From Prevotella sp. (GTDB lineage Bacteria > Bacteroidota > Bacteroidia > Bacteroidales > Bacteroidaceae): a DNA stretch of 64,000 nt. Below the pieces are notes generated by a model. That model saw only the letters and a list, made by a program, of their open reading frames with translations, made no database searches and was not told where the DNA came from. The position numbers and the translations under genes were made by a program. The stretch spans positions 6,532-70,531 of the forward strand of contig JAFZVV010000004.1 in NCBI GenBank assembly GCA_017617615.1, in the 5' to 3' direction. This document shows, one piece after another, positions 52,143-61,152 of this stretch (position 1 is the stretch's first letter; the number at the start of each line of letters is the position of its first letter).

Positions 52143-52973
52143 TCAATTTTCTTCTTTGGTATATTTCTTGCAAGTCTCGATGTATTTCTCCGCCGTTTGC
52201 CTGTGGCGTGAGTCGGGGAATTCATTGAGGAAGCCATAGCACTCATCCTCAGCGTCGCGGAAGCGGTCGAGCCGTTTCGACTCCACACTCTGCTGAGCCA
52301 ATTCGTACTTGCTCTTCATCACCAGCACGGCGAAATCCTCACGTCTGGGACTATAAGGATAGTCCCTGATGGCATTCTGGGCCGTAATGATGCATGCCTC
52401 GTAATTGCTGCCGCCACTGGTGCAGTTGCCGAAATACGAGCCGAGGTCATAGTAGAGCTTTGCCGAGTACAACTCCTTCGCCACCAGTTTGTCCTGCAAC
52501 TCGTAAAGCCGGTTGTGAGCCACCTCTTTCAGTTGTGCGTTGGGGAAGAAGTCGAGGTATTCCTGGAAGGCGGCGATGGCCGACACCGTGGGAGTTTGGT
52601 CGAGACGGGGCTCCGGGGTGCTCATATACAGGCTCTGTCCGGTATAGAACGACGCCATCTCGGCAAAAGTGCCCTTGGGATAGGATGTGTGGTAACGCTT
52701 GAAATACTGGGCAGCTGTTTCGTAATCCTTGGCGCAGTAAGCCGACATGGCCAGCATGAAGAGGCTTTCCTGCCCTTTGTCCGTTCCCTTGAGGATAGTG
52801 ACGACATCCTGAAGGAGTGTGACGGCACGGGTGTATTTGCCACTGGCGAAACACTCCTTGGCATACTCGTATTTGTAGTCGTAGTCGCTACTCTTGTACA
52901 CCCTGTTGTACTCATTGGCACACCCCGAGAACAAGAGCACCGCACATATGGAGATGATGAGGGCTTTCTTCAT
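52143..52973 (-). CDS. bamD: Outer-membrane protein assembly factor BamD
   Basis: 276 residues. Lipobox FSGC (Cys18); five TPR-like repeats (YAKECFASGKYTRAVTLLQDVV, MLAMSAYCAKDYETAAQYFKRY, AIAAFQEYLDFFPNAQL). It works with BamA to insert beta-barrel proteins. First gene of bamD-rpoZ-DUF4293 with a full promoter at 52992-53022. Confidence 0.93.
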   Translation of the reverse strand: MKKALIISICAVLLFSGCANEYNRVYKSSDYDYKYEYAKECFASGKYTRAVTLLQDVVTILKGTDKGQESLFMLAMSAYCAKDYETAAQYFKRYHTSYPKGTFAEMASFYTGQSLYMSTPEPRLDQTPTVSAIAAFQEYLDFFPNAQLKEVAHNRLYELQDKLVAKELYSAKLYYDLGSYFGNCTSGGSNYEACIITAQNAIRDYPYSPRREDFAVLVMKSKYELAQQSVESKRLDRFRDAEDECYGFLNEFPDSRHRQTAEKYIETCKKYTKEEN

Positions 52974-52991
52974 AATTTACACTTTGACCTG

Positions 52992-53022
52992 CAAAATTAC
53001 ACATAAATCCCTTAATAACAAA
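52992..53022 (-). promoter_or_regulatory. Promoter of bamD operon
   Basis: On the - strand, TTTG (53022-53019), 19-base spacer, TAATTTTG (52999-52992); full consensus. Confidence 0.75.
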
Positions 53023-53084
53023 GCCCGGACTTGTTTTTTAGCAAAAAATCACGATTGCAAGCCGTGTATTAAGGTTATTTTGTA

Positions 53085-53092
53085 TATCTTTG
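53085..53092 (+). promoter_or_regulatory. Likely -7 element of uvrB
   Basis: TATCTTTG; leader ~140 bases to the ATG at 53236. A 14-bp palindrome and GC hairpins lie just downstream. Confidence 0.55.
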
Positions 53093-53100
53093 CATGACAA

Positions 53101-53202
53101 GGAAGAGCTCTGTATACAGAGAGCCTTCCCCTGCCCCGCCCCCACTGACTCCCCCGTATCCCGGGGGAGAACAATGTAGGAGGGGTACATGAATACCTCT
53201 CC
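53101..53202 (+). promoter_or_regulatory. Palindrome and hairpins in uvrB leader
   Basis: CTCTGTATACAGAG (53108-53121) is a perfect 14-bp palindrome placed at the predicted transcription start, with extra GGAAG/CTTCC arms. CTCCCCCG (53149-53156) pairs with 53162-53169, and 53179-53187 pairs with 53194-53202. Together they suggest an operator and a structured leader. Confidence 0.45.
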
Positions 53203-53235
53203 CTTCTAGGAGGGGAAAAGAGAAACGCGACGACA

Positions 53236-55251
53236 ATGGATTTCAAACTCACCTCGAAATACAGTCCCACAGGCGACCAGCCACAGGCCATCCACGAACT
53301 TACAGAGGGCTTGCAGAGGGGCGACCGCGCACAGGTGCTCCTCGGTGTCACCGGATCGGGAAAGACCTTCACCGTGGCCAACGTCATCGCCGCTGTGAAC
53401 CGCCCTACGCTCATCCTGAGCCACAACAAGACACTCGCGGCACAACTCTACGAGGAGATGCGCGGCTTCTTCCCCGAGAATGCCGTGGAATACTACGTGT
53501 CCTACTACGACTACTACCAGCCCGAGGCCTACCTGCCACATACCGACACCTACATCGAGAAAGACCTGGCCATCAACGAAGAGATCGACCGGCTCCGGCT
53601 CTCCGCTGTCTCATCGCTCCTCAGCGGCCGGAAAGACGTGGTAGTGGTGTCGTCGGTGTCGTGCATCTATGGTATGGGAGGACCTACGGCGATGGCAGAG
53701 AGCGTCATCCAACTGCATAAGGGACAGACACTGGCGCGCAACATGCTGCTCCGCCGTCTCGTCGACGCCCTCTACGTACGCAACGACATCGACCTGCAGC
53801 GCGGCACGTTCCGCGTGAAAGGCGACACCGTGGACATCTTCATGGCCTACAGCGACAACGTGGTACGCGTGACATTCTGGGACGATGAGATAGATGCCAT
53901 CGAGGAAGTCGATGCCATCTCCTTCTACCGCATGGCGACATTCGACGACTACCAGATATATCCTGCCAATCTCTTCGTCACCTCGAAGGAGCAACAGGAA
54001 AAGGCCATCCACGATATCCAGGATGACCTGCTGAAACAGATTGACTTCTTCAACGAGATGGGCGACCCCATGCGTGCCCAGCGCATCAAGGAGCGCGTGG
54101 AGTACGACATGGAGATGATCAAGGAACTCGGTCACTGCTCGGGCATAGAGAACTACTCACGCTATTTCGACGGGCGCGAGGCAGGCCAGAAGCCCTATTG
54201 CCTGCTCGACTTCTTCCCCGACGACTACCTGATGGTCATCGATGAGAGCCATGTCAGCGTGCCACAGCTCAACGCGATGTATGGCGGCGACCATGCACGC
54301 AAGAGCAATCTCGTGGAGTATGGCTTCCGACTGCCCGCCGCCTTCGACAATCGTCCGCTGCGCTTCGATGAGTTCCAGCAGATGGTGCACCAGGTCATCT
54401 ATGTCTCGGCCACTCCCGCCGACTTCGAGCTTCAGGAGGCCGAGGGCGTTGTCGTCGAGCAACTCATCCGCCCCACCGGACTCCTCGACCCCGAAATCGA
54501 GGTGCGCCCCAGCGAGAACCAGATTGACGACTTGATGGATGAGATACTCACCCGCATCCACCGCGACGAACGGGTGCTCACCACCACCCTCACCAAGCGC
54601 ATGGCAGAGGAACTGACCGAATACCTGCTCAACAACGGCGTCCGGGCCAACTACATCCACAGCGATGTCGCCACCCTCGACCGCGTGAAGATCATGAGCG
54701 ACTTCCGCGCAGGGGTCTTCGACGTGCTCGTGGGCGTGAACCTCCTGCGCGAGGGACTCGACCTGCCCGAGGTGTCGCTTGTCGCCATCATCGATGCCGA
54801 CAAGGAAGGGTTCCTCCGCAGTCACCGTGCCCTGACGCAGACCGCAGGCCGTGCGGCACGCAATGTCAACGGCAAGGTCATCATGTATGCCGACACCATC
54901 ACCGAGAGCATGCAGAAGACCATCGACGAGACCAACCGCCGGCGCACCATCCAGATGCGCTACAATGCCGAACATGGCATTACCCCACAGCAAATCGTGA
55001 AGGAAATCAAGGGCGGACTGGTGAAACCTGCCGAGTCGGCCACCAGCTATGGCAACGCCTATGTGGAGCCCGACAGCAGCCGAATGGTGGCCGACCCCGT
55101 GATGCGCTCGATGACTACAGAACAAATCAAGGAAAGCATTGCCGAGAGTACACGTCTGATGAACGAGGCGGCCCGTCGTCTCGACTTCCTGCAAGCCGCG
55201 CAGTACCGCGACGAGGTGCTACGGCTACAGGAACTCCTGAAAACGGACTGA
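53236..55251 (+). CDS. uvrB: UvrABC system protein B
   Basis: 671 residues, full length. Walker A LGVTGSGKTFT near 40, the beta-hairpin VEYYVSYYDYYQPEAY, DESH box VIDESHVSVPQ, helicase motif VI QTAGRAARN, and the C-terminal UVR domain (LMNEAARRLDFLQAAQYRDEV). It verifies damage and loads UvrC in nucleotide excision repair. Own promoter with a palindrome at the start site. Confidence 0.98.
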   Translation: MDFKLTSKYSPTGDQPQAIHELTEGLQRGDRAQVLLGVTGSGKTFTVANVIAAVNRPTLILSHNKTLAAQLYEEMRGFFPENAVEYYVSYYDYYQPEAYLPHTDTYIEKDLAINEEIDRLRLSAVSSLLSGRKDVVVVSSVSCIYGMGGPTAMAESVIQLHKGQTLARNMLLRRLVDALYVRNDIDLQRGTFRVKGDTVDIFMAYSDNVVRVTFWDDEIDAIEEVDAISFYRMATFDDYQIYPANLFVTSKEQQEKAIHDIQDDLLKQIDFFNEMGDPMRAQRIKERVEYDMEMIKELGHCSGIENYSRYFDGREAGQKPYCLLDFFPDDYLMVIDESHVSVPQLNAMYGGDHARKSNLVEYGFRLPAAFDNRPLRFDEFQQMVHQVIYVSATPADFELQEAEGVVVEQLIRPTGLLDPEIEVRPSENQIDDLMDEILTRIHRDERVLTTTLTKRMAEELTEYLLNNGVRANYIHSDVATLDRVKIMSDFRAGVFDVLVGVNLLREGLDLPEVSLVAIIDADKEGFLRSHRALTQTAGRAARNVNGKVIMYADTITESMQKTIDETNRRRTIQMRYNAEHGITPQQIVKEIKGGLVKPAESATSYGNAYVEPDSSRMVADPVMRSMTTEQIKESIAESTRLMNEAARRLDFLQAAQYRDEVLRLQELLKTD

Positions 55252-55300
55252 ATCCGACCGCGAGGGAAGGCCTAAAGAATCATAAACTCTCCTTCAATTG

Positions 55301-55330
55301 TTGTCGTTTCGGAAATAATGTGTAATTTTG
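55301..55330 (+). promoter_or_regulatory. Promoter of DUF4468 gene
   Basis: TTG (55301-55303), 19-base spacer, TAATTTTG (55323-55330), 28 bases before the ATG. Confidence 0.6.
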
Positions 55331-55358
55331 CGGTGTGATACCATAACCATATATCATC

Positions 55359-56000
55359 ATGAAGTCAATCATCGTCTATATTCTGCTCTGTCTGCCCCTC
55401 ACCATGGCAGCACAGGGCACATGGGAAGTACCCGATGCCGGCAACACGACCACGGCAAAGGCCAAGGAGCCGAAAGCCGGCAAAGAAGAGTATAAATATA
55501 CCAAATATCTGGGCGACGTGGTGCCCATGGTCAACGGAGAGGTAGAGTGGCAGAGGACTTTCCACAACAACAAAAGCGCAGCAGAGAACTACACGCTGAT
55601 GTATGATTACCTCACGCAGATGACAAAGGCCGAGAGTTCACTCCCCGAGAGCAGGGTGCAGGTCGTGAACAAGACCGAGCACAAGCTGGTTTGCCACTTC
55701 GAGGAATGGATGGTCTTCTACTCATCGATGATTGTGCTCAACCGCACCCGATTCATCTACACCCTCGCCTGCGACTGCGCCGACAACGAGGTGTCGGTGC
55801 GACTGATTCGTCTCTCGTATGTCGACTATGAAAACGAGAAGAGGGCAGGCAGACACAAGGCCGAGGAGTGGATTACCGACCGTTACGCCCTGAATAAAAA
55901 GCATACCAAACTGTTGAAGATAACAGGCAAATACCGCCGGCACACCGTAGACCGCATGGAAGAAATCCTCAACAACCTGAAAGGGGTTATTGAAAATTGA
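55359..56000 (+). CDS. DUF4468-containing secreted protein
   Basis: 213 residues; signal peptide to MAAQ. EVEWQRTFHNNKSAAENYTLMYDYLTQM and the FIYTLACDCADNEVSVRLIRLSYV strands mark DUF4468, a Bacteroidetes domain with a TBP-like fold. The last codons (VIEN-stop) come from the repeat element that begins at 55987, so the natural C-terminus may have been altered by its insertion. Function unknown. Confidence 0.8.
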   Translation: MKSIIVYILLCLPLTMAAQGTWEVPDAGNTTTAKAKEPKAGKEEYKYTKYLGDVVPMVNGEVEWQRTFHNNKSAAENYTLMYDYLTQMTKAESSLPESRVQVVNKTEHKLVCHFEEWMVFYSSMIVLNRTRFIYTLACDCADNEVSVRLIRLSYVDYENEKRAGRHKAEEWITDRYALNKKHTKLLKITGKYRRHTVDRMEEILNNLKGVIEN

Positions 56001-56177
56001 TTCCGGGCTTCGCCCGATTATCGGCGGCGCCTCGGCAATTGAAGATTTTGGTGATGATGGGCGAAATGGGCTGAATAGGCAAAATGGGCCGAGGGGACTG
56101 AGTCGCAAGTCTATTGTCCCTTTAACTTCCTTTTAACTTCCCTTTAACTTCCTTTTAACTTCCTTTTAACTTCCCTT
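55987..56177 (+). repeat. Composite repeat, copy I
   Basis: Ordered modules: TTATTGAAAATTGATT with palindrome CCGGGCTTCGCCCG (55987-56021), a GGCGCCTCGGCAATTGAAGATTTTG module (56022-56056), GGGCGAAATGGGC-type iterations (56057-56097), ACTGAGTC...TGTCCC (56097-56120), and TTTAACTTCC iterations (56120-56177). The same order occurs inverted at copy II. It starts inside the end of the DUF4468 gene. Confidence 0.8.
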
Positions 56178-56222
56178 CCATTCCCTCCAGAAAACCTTCC
56201 CTTCCATCCAAAAGACTGAAAA

Positions 56223-56444
56223 ATGGAAAACTCATACAACGAACGGCTTGAGCGCCGACACCGCCGCCAGCGCGACGACGATAACATGCTGAAGTTCCGC
56301 AACGTACTCAACATCATCTTCATGGTGATGGCCATCATTGGCGTAGTGCTCTACTTCACCGATTACCGCACCATCGGCACCTACGTGTTGCTGGCCAGCA
56401 TGGCCGTGAAAATGGTAGAGTGCTGCATCCGTATGTTGCGATAA
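56223..56444 (+). CDS. Small two-helix membrane protein
   Basis: 73 residues. Basic N-terminus (ERLERRHRRQRDDD), then hydrophobic helices at ~27-45 and ~51-68. 18 bases upstream of the porin gene; likely same transcript. No family recognised. Confidence 0.65.
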   Translation: MENSYNERLERRHRRQRDDDNMLKFRNVLNIIFMVMAIIGVVLYFTDYRTIGTYVLLASMAVKMVECCIRMLR

Positions 56445-56462
56445 ACCCTTTATAGAACGTTT

Positions 56463-58703
56463 ATGAAGACCTACCGACTGTGGCTCGCCACCCTGCTCCT
56501 CTCACTCACCAGTGCCTACATCTTCGCACAGGACTACAATGCCATCACTCCTGACGGCACCTTCTCGCCAGCCTCCCACAGCAGGACCGACAGCACGGGG
56601 CACGGGAAGAAAGACTTTCCTCGCGGCATGCACGTATGGACCGTGGACGAGCGTTTCGGTGACATTACTCCCGCTGAGCCCGACACCCTGTCGTATATGT
56701 TCATGAACACCATCTTCACCACAGGTCTTTACGGAGAGTTCAACACCACCGGCAACCTCGGTGCACCACGCATCAACAGGATCTTCACCGACAGGAAGGA
56801 GTCGACGGAAGACTTCCTCTTCAACGAATACCAGGACTATTTCATCGTCAGTCCCGGCGACTTCCATTTCACCAACACCTATTCGCCCATCACCAACCTC
56901 AGCCTGAACACCTGCGGCAACCGCACCAACGGCGAAGACCACTTCAAGGCCTTCTTCGCGGTAAATGCAGGCAAGCGCCTTGGCGTGGGACTGAAGTTCG
57001 ACTACCTCTACGGACGCGGATATTACGCCGACAACAGTTCGGCACTCTTCAACTACACCGCCTGGGGGTCCTACCTCGGCGACCGTTACCAGGCTCACCT
57101 GCTCTTCTCGACCAACCACCAGAAGCAGGCCGAAAACGGCGGTATCACCAACGACAACTTCATCACGCACCCCGAGAGTTTCAACGAAAACTACAACGAG
57201 AACGAGATTCCCACGATGCTATCGCAGAACTGGAACCGTAACGACAACCAGCACATCTTCCTCACCCACCGCTACAGCCTTGGTTTCAACCGTAAGGTGC
57301 CCATGACCGAGGAGGAAATCAAGGCGAAGAAATTCGCCATGGAATCGCAGAAAGAGAACGATGCGAAGAAGGCCAAGGAAGAGGCACGGAAGAAAGCCGA
57401 GGAAGAGGGTGTGGAGTTCGACGAGGAGGACTACGACACTCAAGTGGCGTTTGAGCAGAAGAACGCCACCATGGTTGAAGACGAGGCTGTTGCCGACACC
57501 ACAGCATGGCTGAAGAATGAATTCGTGCCGGTGACGAGCTTCATCCACACGCTGAAGTTCCACAACTATCGTCGCATCTACCAGGCATACAATACGCCCG
57601 ACGGTTACTATGCCGACAGCTATGCCACCATAGCACGTCTCTCAAACGACTCCATCTACGACAAGACACGCAACTTCGTGCTGAAAAACACCTTTGCCAT
57701 CGCTTTGCTTGAAGGATTCAACAAATGGGCAAAGGCCGGACTGAAGGGCTTCATCACCCATGACCTGCGTCACTATACCTTACCCGACACCACGGCAGCG
57801 AAAGTGACCCACAACGAGTCGGGAATTTATGTCGGTGGGCAGATCAGCAAGAAAGAGGGCAGGGTGCTCCATTACGATGCCACAGCGGAGTTCGGTGTCC
57901 TCGGTGATGCCATCGGCGACATGACCCTCGACGGCACTGCCGACCTCAACTTCCGTCTGTTGGGCGACACCATACAACTTGCTGCCGACGGTTTCCTCCA
58001 TGTCCTTACGCCCAAATACTATCAGGAACATTACCACTCCAAGCATTTCTGGTGGGACAACGAAGACCTGAAGAGCTACACCCATGCACGCGTACAGGGA
58101 CGTTTCACCCTTCAGCGCACGAAGACCCACCTGAGGGTAGCCCTCGACAACCTCACCAACTATATCTATTTCGGCAACAGTTACAACGTGACCAGCAACC
58201 ACCTGCGCCTGAACAACCGCGCCGGCATCCGTCAGGCGAGCGAGAACATCAGCGTGCTCACGGCATCACTGGGTCAGGACCTGCGCTTCGGCCCCCTCAA
58301 CCTCAGTCTGATGCTCACCTACCAGAACTCCAGTCACCAAGACATCATCCCAGTGCCAGCCCTGAATGCCTACGCCAACCTATTCATGCGGCTCAAGATT
58401 GCACGTGTGCTCGACTGCGACCTCGGTGCCGACGTGCGCTACTTCACCGAATACGAAGCCCCCGACTATGTGCCCGGACTGGCACAGTATGCCGTACAGG
58501 AGAATGCCGACAGCCGCGTGAAGGTTGGCAACTACCCGTTTGTGAATGTCTACGCCAACTTCTTCCTGAAGCATGCCAGGTTCTTCGTGATGATGAGTCA
58601 TGTGAACAGTCCCGCCGACGGCGGCAATTACTTCCTCACACCCCACTACCCCACCAACACGCGTGTGCTGCGTTTTGGCGTGTCGTGGAACTTCTTCAAT
58701 TAA
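56463..58703 (+). CDS. Large putative porin with charged insert
   Basis: 746 residues. Signal peptide ends YIFAQ at 23. Resembles the Bacteroidetes putative porin family (MHVWTVDERFGD, FNTTGNLGAP, FIVSPGDFHFTNTYSPITNLS) with a long barrel ending FGVSWNFFN. Residues ~282-345 are a Lys/Glu-rich stretch (KENDAKKAKEEARKKAEEEG) predicted helical, likely an extended loop or coiled coil. Transported substrate unknown. Confidence 0.82.
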   Translation: MKTYRLWLATLLLSLTSAYIFAQDYNAITPDGTFSPASHSRTDSTGHGKKDFPRGMHVWTVDERFGDITPAEPDTLSYMFMNTIFTTGLYGEFNTTGNLGAPRINRIFTDRKESTEDFLFNEYQDYFIVSPGDFHFTNTYSPITNLSLNTCGNRTNGEDHFKAFFAVNAGKRLGVGLKFDYLYGRGYYADNSSALFNYTAWGSYLGDRYQAHLLFSTNHQKQAENGGITNDNFITHPESFNENYNENEIPTMLSQNWNRNDNQHIFLTHRYSLGFNRKVPMTEEEIKAKKFAMESQKENDAKKAKEEARKKAEEEGVEFDEEDYDTQVAFEQKNATMVEDEAVADTTAWLKNEFVPVTSFIHTLKFHNYRRIYQAYNTPDGYYADSYATIARLSNDSIYDKTRNFVLKNTFAIALLEGFNKWAKAGLKGFITHDLRHYTLPDTTAAKVTHNESGIYVGGQISKKEGRVLHYDATAEFGVLGDAIGDMTLDGTADLNFRLLGDTIQLAADGFLHVLTPKYYQEHYHSKHFWWDNEDLKSYTHARVQGRFTLQRTKTHLRVALDNLTNYIYFGNSYNVTSNHLRLNNRAGIRQASENISVLTASLGQDLRFGPLNLSLMLTYQNSSHQDIIPVPALNAYANLFMRLKIARVLDCDLGADVRYFTEYEAPDYVPGLAQYAVQENADSRVKVGNYPFVNVYANFFLKHARFFVMMSHVNSPADGGNYFLTPHYPTNTRVLRFGVSWNFFN

Positions 58704-58736
58704 AATACCCTAACGACCTTGAAAACCTCAAGGCCG

Positions 58737-59381
58737 TTAACCGTTGCCTGCGATTTCCTCTTCGAAGATACGGTCGAAGACAGGGCGCATGTCCTGAGGC
58801 GACTCTATCAGCTCACGCAACCGCTTGAGCTTCTTCTCATTGTCGGAACCAGGCAACCATAGTTTGATGTAGCCATGCGAGGAATATTTGTTGTGCATGT
58901 GCTCCATGAAGCGCTCCCAATGCTCCTCCTTGCTCTTCTCGGGATAATGTCCCAAGCCAAACTCCACCGTACGGCGAATCACCGTCTCGGGGTCCATGTC
59001 ACGGTCGGCCTCGGCCACTATCCTGCCATAAAGGCTCCTTGGGGCATGCGATGCCGATGCCCGGTGGTCCTCCACCGCCTCTTTCATCACCTTGACCTGC
59101 GCTGGCGAGAACCATTTCGACAAGCGTTTGTCAGCCAGCAAAATCTTGCCGCTGGTGAGGTGGTGAACGGCCCGCGGACCTTCCAGTCCCAGGTCATGAT
59201 AGGCGGCTATCACGTAGGCCATGTTGATGTCGGCGCCCATCGTCCGTGCCAGTTCCACCGATTGGCGGATTACCCTGTTGGCATGAGAAAGGTTGTGTGC
59301 TTTGTCGAAGGCGTTGTAACGGGGCAGGATGTTGACCTCTACAAACTCCATCAGGTCGAGGCTTACGTTGTTGTCTATCAT
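58737..59381 (-). CDS. HD-domain hydrolase
   Basis: 214 residues from MIDNNVSLDL; an in-frame start 18 codons upstream overlaps the promoter. Metal site motifs: His in NLSHANRV (33), AAYHDLGLE (62-63), then EDHRASASH and EADRDMD. HD proteins are metal-dependent phosphohydrolases of nucleotides. 33 bases past the convergent porin gene. Confidence 0.85.
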   Translation of the reverse strand: MIDNNVSLDLMEFVEVNILPRYNAFDKAHNLSHANRVIRQSVELARTMGADINMAYVIAAYHDLGLEGPRAVHHLTSGKILLADKRLSKWFSPAQVKVMKEAVEDHRASASHAPRSLYGRIVAEADRDMDPETVIRRTVEFGLGHYPEKSKEEHWERFMEHMHNKYSSHGYIKLWLPGSDNEKKLKRLRELIESPQDMRPVFDRIFEEEIAGNG

Positions 59382-59405
59382 AGCAGGAAGAAGTTGGTGA
59401 CAACG

Positions 59406-59436
59406 CAAAATTAGCGAAAGCAGACGGAAAAACAAA
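59406..59436 (-). promoter_or_regulatory. Promoter of HD gene
   Basis: On the - strand, TTTG (59436-59433), 19-base spacer, TAATTTTG (59413-59406); full consensus. Confidence 0.72.
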
Positions 59437-59476
59437 AAAAACGCTCAAAAAACCTACCAAATTGGCAAAATAGTTG

Positions 59477-59484
59477 TAATTTTG
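59477..59484 (+). promoter_or_regulatory. Likely -7 element of menA operon
   Basis: TAATTTTG, ~66 bases before the chosen menA ATG. No TTTG at the right spacing. Confidence 0.45.
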
Positions 59485-59549
59485 ACCCTGCAAGCGTGCA
59501 TGCACAGCACGATATGCCGTGCATGATGACACATGGCCAACACATGAGA

Positions 59550-60449
59550 ATGGAACAGAAAGAAGTAAAGCTCAACTCCCCCCGCGCATGGCTTCTTGCC
59601 GCGCGCCCCAAGACCCTTTCGGGAGCCGCCGTACCGGTGATGGTGGCCCTGTCGATGGCATGGTGCGACCTCTCGGGCACGGGATTCAAGGTATTGCCTG
59701 CCATCCTTTGCCTGCTCTTCGCTTTCATCATGCAAATCGATGCCAACCTGGTAAACGACTACTTCGACTTCAAGAAAGGCACCGACGACGAATGGCGGTT
59801 AGGACCGAAACGGGCATGCGCACAGGGATGGGTCACACTCAGCGCCATGCGCAAGGCCATTGCCTTCACCACCCTCGCGGCCTGCGCTGTGGGCATCCCT
59901 CTGGTGGTTTATGGCGGGTGGTGGATGGTTGCCATCGGCGTGCTCTGCGTAGCATTCTGTTTCCTCTACACCACCCACCTCTCCTATCTGGGACTGGGCG
60001 ACGTTCTGGTACTCTTGTTCTTTGGCATCGTGCCCGTCTGCGCCACCTATTTCCTGCAGACAGGCAGGCTGACCCCTGAAGTGTTCACGGCATCGGTGGC
60101 CTGCGGACTGGTTATCGACACCCTGCTCGTGGTAAACAACTACCGCGACCGCGACAACGACCGCCGCACGGGGAAGAAGACCCTCGTGGTGAGGATAGGC
60201 AAGAGAGCCACCGAACGGCTCTTCACCGGCTTAGGCATCGCAGCCTGCCTGCTCGGTCTCGTCTTCTGGGCTTACGGGCATTTCTGGGCGTTCCTGCTGC
60301 CTGTGGTCTATCTCTCGCTGCATCTGGTGACGAGTCAGCAGATGAGGACCATCAGCAAGGGATTCGGGCTGAACAAGATTCTCGGCGAGAATGCCCGCAA
60401 CATGTTCATTTACGGCATCTTGCTAAGTATCGGTTTTTTACTGGGGTAA
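59550..60449 (+). CDS. menA: 1,4-dihydroxy-2-naphthoate polyprenyltransferase
   Basis: 299 residues from MEQKEVKLNSPRAWLLAARPKTL; five earlier in-frame ATGs (59496-59544) give N-termini with no family match. UbiA-type motifs DANLVNDYFDFKKG and NNYRDRDNDRRTGKKTLVVRIG hold the two Asp clusters for Mg-prenyl diphosphate. About eight membrane helices. It makes demethylmenaquinone, the quinone for anaerobic respiration. Radical SAM gene follows after 4 bases. Confidence 0.92.
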   Translation: MEQKEVKLNSPRAWLLAARPKTLSGAAVPVMVALSMAWCDLSGTGFKVLPAILCLLFAFIMQIDANLVNDYFDFKKGTDDEWRLGPKRACAQGWVTLSAMRKAIAFTTLAACAVGIPLVVYGGWWMVAIGVLCVAFCFLYTTHLSYLGLGDVLVLLFFGIVPVCATYFLQTGRLTPEVFTASVACGLVIDTLLVVNNYRDRDNDRRTGKKTLVVRIGKRATERLFTGLGIAACLLGLVFWAYGHFWAFLLPVVYLSLHLVTSQQMRTISKGFGLNKILGENARNMFIYGILLSIGFLLG

Positions 60450-60453
60450 CGCC

Positions 60454-61125
60454 ATGGAATGTCCGGTCATCGGTATCAGCCGCCACCGCATCGCCACCGA
60501 CGGCGAGGGAGTGACCACCCTGGTGGCCTTCCACCAGTGCACGCTCCGCTGTAAGTATTGCCTCAACCCGCAGTCGCTCGATGCCAGGATTCCATGTCAG
60601 GTGCTCACACCCGAGCAACTCTACGAAACGACGCTCGTCGACAACCTCTATTTCCTGGCCACTGGCGGTGGTGTGACCTTCGGTGGCGGCGAGCCGGCAT
60701 TGCGCCATGCATTCATCCGCCGTTTCAGGGAGGTCTGCAACCCCGAATGGATAATCTTCATCGAGACCGCTATCAACGTGCCCCAAACGAATGTGGAAGC
60801 TCTCATTCCCGTTGTCGACCACTTCATCATCGACGTCAAGGACACCCACCCTGACATCTACCACGCCTATACAGGTGGCGACGTGGAACGGGTGCTCTCC
60901 AACCTGCGTTTCCTCGCCAGTAAGGGCATACAGGAACGCGTGACGATACGCCTGCCCCTCATCCCCGGCTACAACACCACGGCCGACATCGATGAAAGCG
61001 AACAGATGTTGAGAGAGATGGGATTCAAGACGTTTGACCGTTTCGAATACCTCACCCCCGATGCCATGGACAACTACATCCTCAAAAAGAGTCACGACGA
61101 CCCCCAAAACCCCAATGACCATTAA
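60454..61125 (+). CDS. Radical SAM protein similar to pyruvate formate-lyase activating enzyme
   Basis: 223 residues. CX3CX2C cluster at Cys29, Cys33, Cys36 (CTLRCKYC), glycine-rich GGGVTFGGGEPAL, and IDVKDTHPDIY, as in PflA/glycyl-radical activases. No ferredoxin insert. No glycyl-radical enzyme gene is nearby, so the target is unknown; it could activate a remote PFL. Between menA (4-base gap) and the FabK-like gene (27-base gap). Confidence 0.85.
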   Translation: MECPVIGISRHRIATDGEGVTTLVAFHQCTLRCKYCLNPQSLDARIPCQVLTPEQLYETTLVDNLYFLATGGGVTFGGGEPALRHAFIRRFREVCNPEWIIFIETAINVPQTNVEALIPVVDHFIIDVKDTHPDIYHAYTGGDVERVLSNLRFLASKGIQERVTIRLPLIPGYNTTADIDESEQMLREMGFKTFDRFEYLTPDAMDNYILKKSHDDPQNPNDH

Positions 61126-61152
61126 AACAAAGAATCACTAATCATAACAAGC

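Noticed and set aside
53108..53121. Canonical LexA box before uvrB
   Set aside because: The CTGT and ACAG halves are 2 bases apart instead of 8, and recA has no matching site.
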